From the NCBI GenBank assembly GCA_902500995.1, contig CABVSR010000010.1:97413-161412 (forward strand): a stretch of DNA of 64,000 bases, written 5' to 3'. This DNA comes from an uncultured Nitrospira sp. GTDB lineage: Bacteria > Nitrospirota > Nitrospiria > Nitrospirales > Nitrospiraceae. Under the pieces are notes generated by a model that was not told where the DNA came from, did not search any database, and saw only the letters and a program-made list of their open reading frames with translations. A program made the position numbers and the translations under genes. Positions 23,888 through 32,809 of this stretch are shown here, in pieces (the stretch's first letter is position 1; each line of letters opens with the position of its first letter).

Positions 23888-26736
23888 GTCAGGATGGCCG
23901 GAACGATTGCGGCTGCTGCGCCGGTATCCACGCCGCGACTCCGGCGTTGCTCTTCAACCGGCCTGGGCTGTCGGCCATCGCCTATCGCGCAGGGACCTAC
24001 CAGACATTTCGGCAGAGCCTCCATGCGCGGTTGTCCGACGGACGCTGGCCTGTCTTGCGCGGGCTGAGGACTCGCGACGACGATGATTTCACCATCGCGC
24101 TGCTGGACGCCTGGGCCGTCACCGGCGATATCCTCACCTTCTATCAGGAGCGCATCGCCAACGAATCGTATGTGCGCACGGCCACTGAGCGGCTCTCCAT
24201 TCTGGAGCAGGCGCGCCTGCTCGGCTATCAACTCGGTCCCGGCCTGGCTGCCTCCACCCACTTGGCCTTTACGCTGGAGGAGAGTCCCGGCCTGCCGGAA
24301 CAAGCGGCCCAGCCGGTGACCTTGGCGATCGGGACCAAGGTGCAAAGCGTTCCGGGCCCGGATGAACAGCCGCAGACCTTCGAGACGATCGAGGCGATCG
24401 AGGCGAGACCGGCATGGAACGCGCTGATGGCCCAGCAAACCGCGTCGCAATCGCTCAGCTGGAACATGGCGGAAGTCTGGTTGGCCGGAACGAATGTGAG
24501 TCTGGCGGTCGGAGAGGTGCTGCTGATCGTGGCCGAGAGCGGCGCCGGATTTGAGGCGTCGATCCGCCGCGTGACCGCGGTGATCTCACATCCCGCCCGT
24601 CTCAGCACGCAGGTGCGTCTCGCGACCATTTCACCCACTGCGGGTGCGATTGAGGCGACTCAACCAGGAGTCTATGTCTTGCGGAGCCAAGCCTCGCCGT
24701 TCGGTCATAATGCGCCGGAGCAGCCGCAGTACAGCGGCGGGGTGTTTCAAGGGACGTTCGATGAGTGGGCCCTGGACCCAGACGAAACCGTCACGCGCCT
24801 CACGCTCAGCAGCCGTAATGACAAGGTGCTGAAGGACAGTTTCGTGGTCATCGAGCAAGACGATCCGGATGACGGCGCGCGCCGGTGGACCTTTGCCGCG
24901 ATCACCGATGTCGTCCATCGCTCGGTCGCCCGGTACGGCATCGCCGGCAATGGCACGAGACTCAGCCTGAGCAGCGGGTGGGCGAAAGGCACCGACTCGA
25001 AGCTGGATCTGCTGCGCACAATGACGATTGCGGTTCAGAGCGAAGCCCTCCCGTTGGCCGAACAGCCGCTGGCGTATCCCGTGTATGGTGACGTCTTCTC
25101 CTGTGCGCAGGTGGTCGAGGGACTCGTTGCGGGACGCCCGCTTGCGGTGAGCGGAACACGCCAGCGCATTCGTGTGACCTCCATTCCTCGTGGATCAATG
25201 CGGAGAGCCCCGGCCGTGGATCTTCCCGGTGATGGGCCCGATCTGCCGGACCTGCCGGATGTGCCGGACATCAAGCTTCCGCCCATCCTCATGTTGGACT
25301 CGGGAGGATTTGTGTTTCTCAGCGTCGGGGATATGCTGACCCTGGCTGCGGCTCCCTTGGCAGTCTCAGGTTCGGTCTCGACCCCTCTCACTCCGTCCGA
25401 GTTCGGTGCCGCGCTGATGGAACCCTCTCCACCGACACTGCGTCTGCAGGTCATGGATCGTGACGGCCAAACCGGGTCGGTCACGCTCAGTGCCGGGAGT
25501 ATCGAAATGGTCGCTCCGTCGGACGGGGATGAAACGGTCAATGAGATTGTCTTTATCAGCGACAATCCTCTCAGTGCCGTCACGCACGATCGGGACCGCA
25601 CCACGCTCCAATTGGCCGGTGCGTTAATCCACGTGTACGAGCGAAGTACTCTGCGCATCAACGCGAATGTCGCGGCCGCCACCCACGGCGAGAGCGTGAA
25701 GGAACCATTGGGAAGCGGTGACGCCTCGGTCGCGTACCAACAATTCACGCTGCGGCAACCGCCTGTGACCTATGTCGGAGCCGATACGCCGGACGGATCG
25801 GCTACGACACTGAAGGTTTACGTCAACGAAGTCTTGTGGGAGGAAGTCCCGTTCTTCTACGGGCATGGCCCGACCGAGCGCATTTACATCACCAGGCGCG
25901 ACGACGAGGGCCGGACCACCATCCGCTTCGGCGACGGGATCAGTGGGGCGCGGCTGCCGACCGGCCAGAACAATGTGCGCGCCGAGTATCGCAAAGGCAC
26001 CGGGCTGGGTGGACTCGTGCGTGCCGGGCAATTGAGCCTGCTGATGAGCCGGCCTCTCGGATTGAAGGGCGTGATGAATCCTGAAGCTGCGCAGGGGGCG
26101 GAAGATTCCGAATCGCGAGACGATGCCCGCATCAACGCACCCTTGACCGTGCTGACGCTGGGGCGCGCCGTCTCCCTTCAGGATTACGAAGACTTCGCCA
26201 GGACCTTTTCCGGTATCGCCAAGGCCCAGGCTGTCTGGGTGTGGGATGGCCGCAAGCGCAGCATCTTCCTCACCGTCGCCGGGCCGAACGGCGAACTGTT
26301 GGCTGAAGATGGCTCCGTCATCACACAGTTGAAAGAGTCCTTGCGGATCTACGGTGACCCGTTTGTCGCGTTCACGGTGAAGCCATACCGGCAGGCTTGG
26401 TTCCAAATCGAAGGCACGGTCACGATCGCGCCGGACCATGTGAGCGACGTGGTGATGATGGCGATCTCCGCCGATCTTCAATCACGGTACGCGTTCGAAG
26501 CCCGAGCGTTCGGCCAACTGGTGGCGCTGAGCGAGGTGATCGCCGCGATCCAAGCCGTCCCGGGGGTGGTGGCAGTGGATCTGGACCGGTTCGCGCGCAC
26601 GGACCAGGCGCTGCCGGCGATGCAACCGCGTCTGATCGCGGATCGTCCGGCAATGGGCGCGGATGGCCTGGTGCCGGCGGCTGAATTGTTGTTGCTCGAT
26701 CCCGCGTCATTGATGCTACTGAAGGCGATCCAATGA
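23884..26736 (+). CDS. second baseplate wedge protein (Afp12/Pvc12-like)
   Basis: A 950-residue protein homologous in plan to the preceding gene: an N-terminal helix pair (LHARLSDGRWPVLRGLRTRDDDDFTIALLDAWAVTGDILTFYQERIANESYV), a long beta-rich middle, and the gpJ-like core (TTIRFGDGISGARLPTGQNNVRAEYRKGTG, AVSLQDYEDFARTFSGIAKAQAVWVWDG). Pairs of such wedge proteins form the hexagonal baseplate. A proline-rich linker PGDGPDLPDLPDVPDIKLPP lies near residue 450. It overlaps both neighbours by ATGA, keeping baseplate proteins in step. Confidence 0.88.
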   Translation: MSQDGRNDCGCCAGIHAATPALLFNRPGLSAIAYRAGTYQTFRQSLHARLSDGRWPVLRGLRTRDDDDFTIALLDAWAVTGDILTFYQERIANESYVRTATERLSILEQARLLGYQLGPGLAASTHLAFTLEESPGLPEQAAQPVTLAIGTKVQSVPGPDEQPQTFETIEAIEARPAWNALMAQQTASQSLSWNMAEVWLAGTNVSLAVGEVLLIVAESGAGFEASIRRVTAVISHPARLSTQVRLATISPTAGAIEATQPGVYVLRSQASPFGHNAPEQPQYSGGVFQGTFDEWALDPDETVTRLTLSSRNDKVLKDSFVVIEQDDPDDGARRWTFAAITDVVHRSVARYGIAGNGTRLSLSSGWAKGTDSKLDLLRTMTIAVQSEALPLAEQPLAYPVYGDVFSCAQVVEGLVAGRPLAVSGTRQRIRVTSIPRGSMRRAPAVDLPGDGPDLPDLPDVPDIKLPPILMLDSGGFVFLSVGDMLTLAAAPLAVSGSVSTPLTPSEFGAALMEPSPPTLRLQVMDRDGQTGSVTLSAGSIEMVAPSDGDETVNEIVFISDNPLSAVTHDRDRTTLQLAGALIHVYERSTLRINANVAAATHGESVKEPLGSGDASVAYQQFTLRQPPVTYVGADTPDGSATTLKVYVNEVLWEEVPFFYGHGPTERIYITRRDDEGRTTIRFGDGISGARLPTGQNNVRAEYRKGTGLGGLVRAGQLSLLMSRPLGLKGVMNPEAAQGAEDSESRDDARINAPLTVLTLGRAVSLQDYEDFARTFSGIAKAQAVWVWDGRKRSIFLTVAGPNGELLAEDGSVITQLKESLRIYGDPFVAFTVKPYRQAWFQIEGTVTIAPDHVSDVVMMAISADLQSRYAFEARAFGQLVALSEVIAAIQAVPGVVAVDLDRFARTDQALPAMQPRLIADRPAMGADGLVPAAELLLLDPASLMLLKAIQ

Positions 26737-28814
26737 ATCCTGAAGCCGACAAACTCTACCAGCTGCTTCCCGCGCTTTATCGCATTCGTGATGCGGAACA
26801 AGGCGGCGGGTTACGGGCCTTGTGCGAGGTGCTGGCGGAAGACATCGCCCTGCTGCGGGAAAATCTCGATCAACTCTACGACGATCAATTCATCGAGACC
26901 TGCGCCGACTGGGTGGCGCCCTACATCGGCGACTTGATCGGCTATCGCACGCTGCATGGAGTGACCGAGCGGACGAGAAGCGCCCGCGCCGAAGTGGCCA
27001 ACACCATCGCCTATCGACGGCGCAAGGGTACGGCGACCGTGCTCGAACAATTGGCGCGGGATGTGACCGGGTGGAACGCGCGCGTGGTGGAGTTTTTTCA
27101 ATGGCTCCAGACCAGTCAGTATATGAACCACCTGCGCCCCAGCAATGCCGCCACCCCCGATCTGCGTGATTGGGAAGCCTTGGAGCGGCGAGGCACGGCC
27201 TTCAACCGGATCGCCCAGTCCGTCGATATGCGGCGGATCGAGACCCAGCAGGGGCGGTATAACATTCCCAACATCGGCCTGTTCCTCTGGCGATTGGATG
27301 TCTTTGCGGTGCGCCGCGCTCCCGCCTTCCCGGTCGATGATCAACGGTTCCTGTTCAGTCCGTTGGGAAATAATCAGCAACTATTCACGCGGCCGCAGTC
27401 GGAGACGGACATCACTCACCTGGCCGAACCCTTGAACGTGCCGGAGCCGATCAGCCGCAGGGTGTTGCACAAGTATCTCGCCCAATATTACGGCCCGCAG
27501 TTAAGCCTGTTTGTGGAGGCGGACAATCTGGATACCAGCGTGGGACAGGTGCATGTCTGCAACTTGTCGGATAACGGCGCGACCTGGGCGCATCTGCCGG
27601 TGAGCAGGCTGTCCATCGATCCGGTGCTGGGGCGGATCGCCGTGCCGCCGGGAACGCCTCCGGTCAACCTTCGCGTCAGCTACCACTATGGCTTCAGTAT
27701 GCCGACCGGCGGCGGATCCTACGAGCGCGGGAAGACCTTTGCGCTGGGCGGCGGGTTCGCCGCCGTGACCCAGGGACAGAGCCTGCAATCCGAACTGACC
27801 GCGTCCCAGGCCGGCGGCATCGTGCAGATCGGCGACAGCGGGCGTTATGCGGAAGCGTTGAGCCTGAACCTCCCTGCGGCCGCCAAGGTGGAGGTACGGG
27901 CCGCCAACGAACATCGCCCCGCGCTGGTGCTCACCGGCGATTGGACGATCACGCTGGCGCCGGGGGCGGAACTCACCTTGAACGGACTCCTCATCACCGG
28001 AGGGCGGCTGCGTATTAACGCGGCGGGCGGCGCCGGGACCCGTCTCCTGCGGCTCCGCCATTGCACCTTGGTGCCGGGGCTGAGTCTGACGAGAGAAGGC
28101 GAGCCGGTGTCGCCATCCGCGCCGTCGTTGGTGATCGAGCGCGAGGGCACAACGGTCGAGATCGATCATTGTCTCATGGCCGGAATCCGCGCCGTGGACA
28201 GTTCCGAGGTCTCGATCACCAATACGCTGGTCGATGCGACGGCGCCGACAGGAGTCGGTTTTGCGGCCCTCGACGGACAAGGCGCAGGCGGGGTCTTGAG
28301 TCTCGTGAATTGCACGGTGATGGGCAAGGTGCGCACGAAGCGACTGGAGCTCGCCTCGAATACGATCTTTGCGGCGGCCCTGGCGGCCGGCGACAGTTGG
28401 AATCACCCGGTCTGGTCGGATCAGAATCAGCAAGGCTGCTGCCGGTTTTCCTTTGTGCCGCTGAATTCGATCGTGCCGCGACGGTACCGCTGCCAGCCTG
28501 ATCTGGCGGTGGAGGCGGCGCTGCTGGAGGCCGACCAACCCAAGGGCAGCCTCACCGGTCCGCAACGACAGGCCATCACGGCAGCCACGCAAGCGCGGGT
28601 CAGACCGGCTTTTACCGCTCGCCGTTTTGGGCAGGCGGCCTACGGTCAGCTGGCGGACTCCTGCCCGGAAGACATCCGGCGCGGGGCGGACGATGAATCC
28701 GAAATGGGGGTGTTTCACGATGTGTTCGCCCCGCAACGGGAAGACAACCTGAAGATCAGGTTACAGGAGTATCTCCGGTTCGGACTGGAGGCAGGGCTGT
28801 TTCACGCGACCTAG
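26733..28814 (+). CDS. tail protein I-like baseplate protein with beta-rich extension
   Basis: A 693-residue protein. Residues ~1-200 match the phage tail protein I pattern (YQLLPALYRIRDAEQGGGLRALCEVLAEDIALLRENLDQLYDDQFIETCADWVAPYIGDLIG, and YRRRKGTATVLEQLARDVTGW), which joins baseplate to fibres. Residues ~300-580 are a repeating G/L-rich strand pattern (LTLNGLLITGGRLRINAAGG, LVIEREGTTVEIDHCLMAGI, VSITNTLVDATAP) suggesting a right-handed beta-helix. The last ~70 residues are helical with GVFHDVFAPQREDNLKIRLQEYLRFGLEAGL. It overlaps the previous gene by ATGA. Confidence 0.8.
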   Translation: MNPEADKLYQLLPALYRIRDAEQGGGLRALCEVLAEDIALLRENLDQLYDDQFIETCADWVAPYIGDLIGYRTLHGVTERTRSARAEVANTIAYRRRKGTATVLEQLARDVTGWNARVVEFFQWLQTSQYMNHLRPSNAATPDLRDWEALERRGTAFNRIAQSVDMRRIETQQGRYNIPNIGLFLWRLDVFAVRRAPAFPVDDQRFLFSPLGNNQQLFTRPQSETDITHLAEPLNVPEPISRRVLHKYLAQYYGPQLSLFVEADNLDTSVGQVHVCNLSDNGATWAHLPVSRLSIDPVLGRIAVPPGTPPVNLRVSYHYGFSMPTGGGSYERGKTFALGGGFAAVTQGQSLQSELTASQAGGIVQIGDSGRYAEALSLNLPAAAKVEVRAANEHRPALVLTGDWTITLAPGAELTLNGLLITGGRLRINAAGGAGTRLLRLRHCTLVPGLSLTREGEPVSPSAPSLVIEREGTTVEIDHCLMAGIRAVDSSEVSITNTLVDATAPTGVGFAALDGQGAGGVLSLVNCTVMGKVRTKRLELASNTIFAAALAAGDSWNHPVWSDQNQQGCCRFSFVPLNSIVPRRYRCQPDLAVEAALLEADQPKGSLTGPQRQAITAATQARVRPAFTARRFGQAAYGQLADSCPEDIRRGADDESEMGVFHDVFAPQREDNLKIRLQEYLRFGLEAGLFHAT

Positions 28815-28870
28815 CAACGGGAACGTCCGGGCCCTGAACATGAACCGGCTTATTGAATGGGAGAGCGCAC

Positions 28871-31800
28871 ATGAGTGGCGATTACAGCCGTAAACGATTC
28901 AACCCTGAAAAGCATTACCAGGGCGTGCTGCGGCAGCAGGGGCGAGTGGATCTCGATGCCGATTGGAATGAGTACGTCGATCTTCAGGATCGCCGCTGGC
29001 GGGCCGAGACCATCGACGTCGTGGGGCGTTGCGGGGTGCCGGCTGAGACACCGGAGGGATTCAAGATCGGCCTCAGCGGCGGGGAATTGACCGTCGGGCA
29101 GGGGCGGATGTACGTCGATGGGTACGTAGCGGAGAATCACGGGACTGCGCCGGCGCTCGATGCGACGATCGAAGAGCAGTACGGCACGGCGGCACTACTG
29201 GTGAAGGATCAGCCCTTCGGCGGTCCGGTGACGATTCCGCCTCAAGTGCGATCTCTTGTGTACCTCGACGTGTGGCGGCGGGAAGTGACCTGCCTTCAGG
29301 CGCCGGACTTGATCGAACCGGCCGTCAATGTCGATTCGACTACCAGGCATCAGACGGCCTGGCAGGTCAGGATTTTGGGCGCCATCCCCGCGGACGTGAA
29401 CTGTGAGACTCCCTTGGAGGACATTCCCGGTTGGCCTGCGGGGAACCGCCCGTCGGCGGCGCGGCTGACCACCACGACGGTGGCGGTGACCACCGAGCCC
29501 GATCCTTGTCTCGTGCCGCCGACCGGGGGGTATCGCGGCTTGGAGAACCATCTGTATCGGGTCGAGGTGCACAGCGCGACCAATACCGCCGCCAAGGTGA
29601 AGTGGTCGCGCGAGAATGCGCATGTCGCTACGTCCATCGTGGAAGTTCTTGCCGGCCGGACGGCGGTGCGTGTGGAGAGCCTCGGGCGTGACAACGTGCT
29701 CCGCATCAAGACCGGAGATTGGGTGGAGTTCACGAGCGATACGCGCGAGTTTGCCGGCCTGCCCGGCGACATGCGCAAAGTCACCGTGGATGACACCAAC
29801 AAGACGTTGACGTTCAGCCCGGCGTTGCCTGTCGCCGATTTTCCCCAGGGGGTGGCCGACGCGACCAAACATCTGCGCGTGATCCGGTGGGATCAGACGG
29901 GGATCGTGCGCAAGCCGGACGGGACGCAACTGGTGAACCTGGATCTGACGACCGACGGGTTGATCGAGCTGTCCGCGGCCAATCCCAGCTTTGTGTTAGA
30001 GCATGGGATACAAGTCACGCTGACCGTCCAAGCAGGGGGAACAGCGCACAGCGGCGATCACTGGTGTTTCGCGGCCAGGACCGCGGATGCCGACATCGAA
30101 CGGCTCAATCTGGCGCCGCCTCTCGGTCTGTACCATCATTACTGCCATCTGGCGATTCTCGAAGCCGACGGTTCTCTCCACGATTGCCGCACGGTGTTTC
30201 CTCCGCTCACGGAGCTGACGCCCGGCTGTTGCACGGTGGTGGTACGGCCCGGCGAAAATATTCAAGCGGCGATCGATTCCCTGCCGGAGGAAGGCGGCTG
30301 CGTCTGCCTCAAAGTCGGCGAGTATGAAATTACGGCGCCGATCCGGATCGAACAATCCAACGTGTCCTTACACGGGGAAACCGTGGGCGCGCGCGTTCTG
30401 CGGAAGAACGGGACGGAGCTTCTCCACATCGGACACCCCGATGGTGTGCTGTTGGAGCATGTGACGGTCTCCGGCCTGTCGTTTGTGCTGGAGGCCAAGG
30501 GCCAGCAGAAGCTCGAAGCCATGGTCACCGTGGATCGTTGCCGCGATACGACGATCGAGCGCTGTCTGCTGCAGGCGCAGACGTTGAAAGGGATCGCCGG
30601 TCTCGTCATCAGCCGCTGCACCGATGTGCGGGTGGCGAACTGTGCGATGAACAACGTGCAATACGGAGTCTGGACGCTTGCCGATACGACGGGCCTCGTC
30701 ATCGCCGGCAACCACTTCAACGCCGTGATCAACGGGAAGAGCGACGGCGGGCTGGTGGGACTCTTGTTGCAGGATCTGTCCTTCCCGGCGCGCATCGAGG
30801 ACAATCGCCTGCTCGGATTTGTCTTTGGCATCGTGCTGAATAACGCTCTGCTGACCGGTGTGCCGTTTTCACAGGCGGCCGGGTCGATCATTACCGGAAA
30901 TTCCATTGCGCGGCTGGGCGCGGAGGCGGAGGGGGGAACACTCAAGGCGTTCGGCATCGACGTGGCCGCCGATGGTTGTGTCATCAGCGACAACATCCTG
31001 CTCTACAATTCCCCCGACTACGGCGGCATTGTGGTCAGCGGACGCGACCCCGTGGTCGAGCGCAATCAACTCCGGTCCCTGCTGACACAGGCGGGGGTGG
31101 TGCGTCCCCTCGCGCTCGCCCTCGCCCGGCTCGGGCCGAACGGGAGTCTCGGCACGACCGGAGGCCGGCTGGCGGGAAACCTGATCATCGGGGTGCAGGA
31201 CGGCATCGTGGTGGTCGGCAATGAGGGCGCCGGGTTGCTCGACAATCGCGTGGAAAACGAAGGGCATGAAGTCCGGTTCGGCCTGCTGCTCGCAGCCTCC
31301 AGCCGCGTGCGGGTCGAGGGCAATCGCGTGACCAATACCACCTGGCCCATCGCGACCAGCGGCGGCACGGCCAACGTGGTGAGCGACAATAGCCTGCTGC
31401 AGGGCGGCGGAGGAATCACGGCAGTCTTTCACACCTCGCTGACGTGCAGCGGCAATCGTGTGGAGGACATGCGGCTGTGGGGCATGCTGAGCCTGGTCGG
31501 GCTCGCGAAATGCGCCCTGACCGACAATCGCGTGCTGAATTGCGGCTACCAGCAAGCGCCGTCGATCGGTATCGGCGCCTCTCTGCAGCTGGGCGAGTTG
31601 TGCGTAGAATCCTGTGAGGTGATGAATACCGGGGTTTCGCCGGATAGTGCGACCATCAGCGCCTTGTCGTGGGGCATTTTCACCGATCTCATCCTGGAGG
31701 CGCGGGTGCAGAGCAATCTCGTCACCTATGCCAACGCGGCGTTATTGGACGCGAACCAGGAGCATCGCGCGCTCTGGATGCGGGGCTGGTTGGAGCAGGT

Positions 31801-32182
31801 GATCACGTTCGGCGCCGGGCAAGTCGTGTTCGGATTCAGCGCGCAGATTCTCGACAATAAATTTCTCGGGCCCGGTCGAACGGCGCTGGTCGAAGTGGCC
31901 CAGCAAAATGTGAGCGACAATCTGTTCCGGCGCTTCGAGCGGCTCTTCTTCAGCAATAACTTTTGCTGGCACGCCAGCGTGGCCGCCCAAGGAACTGCGA
32001 CCGTGTCGCTCTCGGCGAGAAGCGCGATCGTGATGGGCAACCATCTCAAGACTAACGTTCCGATCCCCTCCGTGGATTTTCACGGCATGAAGGACGCGGT
32101 CTACATGGGCAACCTGGCGCAGGCCAATCCGGTGAATTTCGGGGGGCTTCCGTCGCCGATCTCCGGCTTCAACCGACCGTAG
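28871..32182 (+). CDS. large DUF6519/beta-helix protein, candidate fibre or baseplate decoration
   Basis: A 1,103-residue protein with start ATG at 28871 after GGGAGAG. The N-terminus MSGDYSRKRFNPEKHYQGVL and RQQGRVDLDADWNEYVDLQDRR is the DUF6519 signature often seen next to eCIS baseplate genes. From about residue 460 to the end there are many right-handed beta-helix (PbH1) rungs: VTVDRCRDTTIERCLL, LVISRCTDVRVANCAMNN, GLVIAGNHFNAV, IVVSGRDPVVERNQL, VRVEGNRVTNT and others, each N- or G-N-terminated. Such long helices occur in receptor-binding fibres and sugar-binding tailspikes. No catalytic pair was identified. It is the largest gene of the operon and precedes a hairpin repeat. Confidence 0.8.
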   Translation: MSGDYSRKRFNPEKHYQGVLRQQGRVDLDADWNEYVDLQDRRWRAETIDVVGRCGVPAETPEGFKIGLSGGELTVGQGRMYVDGYVAENHGTAPALDATIEEQYGTAALLVKDQPFGGPVTIPPQVRSLVYLDVWRREVTCLQAPDLIEPAVNVDSTTRHQTAWQVRILGAIPADVNCETPLEDIPGWPAGNRPSAARLTTTTVAVTTEPDPCLVPPTGGYRGLENHLYRVEVHSATNTAAKVKWSRENAHVATSIVEVLAGRTAVRVESLGRDNVLRIKTGDWVEFTSDTREFAGLPGDMRKVTVDDTNKTLTFSPALPVADFPQGVADATKHLRVIRWDQTGIVRKPDGTQLVNLDLTTDGLIELSAANPSFVLEHGIQVTLTVQAGGTAHSGDHWCFAARTADADIERLNLAPPLGLYHHYCHLAILEADGSLHDCRTVFPPLTELTPGCCTVVVRPGENIQAAIDSLPEEGGCVCLKVGEYEITAPIRIEQSNVSLHGETVGARVLRKNGTELLHIGHPDGVLLEHVTVSGLSFVLEAKGQQKLEAMVTVDRCRDTTIERCLLQAQTLKGIAGLVISRCTDVRVANCAMNNVQYGVWTLADTTGLVIAGNHFNAVINGKSDGGLVGLLLQDLSFPARIEDNRLLGFVFGIVLNNALLTGVPFSQAAGSIITGNSIARLGAEAEGGTLKAFGIDVAADGCVISDNILLYNSPDYGGIVVSGRDPVVERNQLRSLLTQAGVVRPLALALARLGPNGSLGTTGGRLAGNLIIGVQDGIVVVGNEGAGLLDNRVENEGHEVRFGLLLAASSRVRVEGNRVTNTTWPIATSGGTANVVSDNSLLQGGGGITAVFHTSLTCSGNRVEDMRLWGMLSLVGLAKCALTDNRVLNCGYQQAPSIGIGASLQLGELCVESCEVMNTGVSPDSATISALSWGIFTDLILEARVQSNLVTYANAALLDANQEHRALWMRGWLEQVITFGAGQVVFGFSAQILDNKFLGPGRTALVEVAQQNVSDNLFRRFERLFFSNNFCWHASVAAQGTATVSLSARSAIVMGNHLKTNVPIPSVDFHGMKDAVYMGNLAQANPVNFGGLPSPISGFNRP

Positions 32183-32189
32183 AGATGGC

Positions 32190-32310
32190 AGGATGCGGAA
32201 AATGACCGCCAGCGGCGTTCTCGTGGCGTTCAGGCCCTCAACGTACCGCAAGGGTACGCCTCGGGTCTTCACTGACTGCGGCCTTGCTGGACGGCCATTT
32301 TGCGCATCCT
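32190..32310. repeat. long hairpin repeat element, copy 3
   Basis: Same layout and orientation as the copy at 20559: left arm AGGATGCGGAAAATGACCG, right arm GGCCATTTTGCGCATCCT, with matching G-to-C changes in the arms (GATGCGG against GCGCATC), and a central GTACC/GGTAC stem. It starts seven bases after the stop of the DUF6519 gene. Confidence 0.9.
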
Positions 32311-32313
32311 GCA

Positions 32314-32395
32314 ACGAGCGACGCTTCACGAGAGACGAGAGACGAGATACGAGAAACGAACGACGCTTCACGAGATACGAGCGACGAACGACGAA
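32314..32395. repeat. ACGAGAGACGAG tandem-like tract
   Basis: An uneven array of short units (GACGCTTCACGAGAGACGAG, then AGACGAGATACGAGAAACGA, then a second GACGCTTCACGAGATACGAG) directly abutting the hairpin element. GACGCTTCACGAG occurs twice, 38 bases apart. Similar words occur at 18451-18538. It fills the gap before the small coiled-coil gene. Confidence 0.7.
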
Positions 32396-32449
32396 TATTC
32401 ACCCACCGAGTGGTTCCGTAACCTACTACGCGGCTGAAGGAGAACAGCG

Positions 32450-32779
32450 ATGGCGACCTTGAATGAGATTGTGGCAGAACAGGCGAAAGTGATCGGTGAA
32501 GCGCGAGCGTCGCTCGAGGCGGCTTTCAAGAGACCGCCCACCCAGGCGGCCACGATCGCCGTCCGGGAGGCAACGGTGGTGGAGTTGAAGACCAGGGTGA
32601 CGAATCTCACGGAGGCGAAGGCCACGTTCACGCGCCAGATCGACCAGCAGCTCGCCGGCTACCAGGCGGAGATCAAAGCGTTAGAAAAATTGATCGAAGA
32701 AGACAAGAAGCGCTTCGGCGATCAACCGGCACCGACACCTCCGCGCCCGATCCGGGGAAAAAAGGGGCGGGGCAAGTAG
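32450..32779 (+). CDS. small coiled-coil protein
   Basis: A 109-residue protein with AAGGAG upstream. Residues ~5-90 are continuous charged helix (EQAKVIGEARASLEAAFK, ATVVELKTRVTNLTEAKATFTRQIDQQLAGYQAEIKALEKLIEEDKKRF) with heptad spacing, followed by a basic proline-rich tail PAPTPPRPIRGKKGRGK. It sits between the fibre-like gene and the third DUF4157 gene. It could be a chaperone or spacer for the following cargo, which starts 31 bases on; nothing in the sequence proves that. Confidence 0.7.
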   Translation: MATLNEIVAEQAKVIGEARASLEAAFKRPPTQAATIAVREATVVELKTRVTNLTEAKATFTRQIDQQLAGYQAEIKALEKLIEEDKKRFGDQPAPTPPRPIRGKKGRGK

Positions 32780-32809
32780 CGGCACTTGCCGCCTTGTCAT
32801 GAGGCGTCC

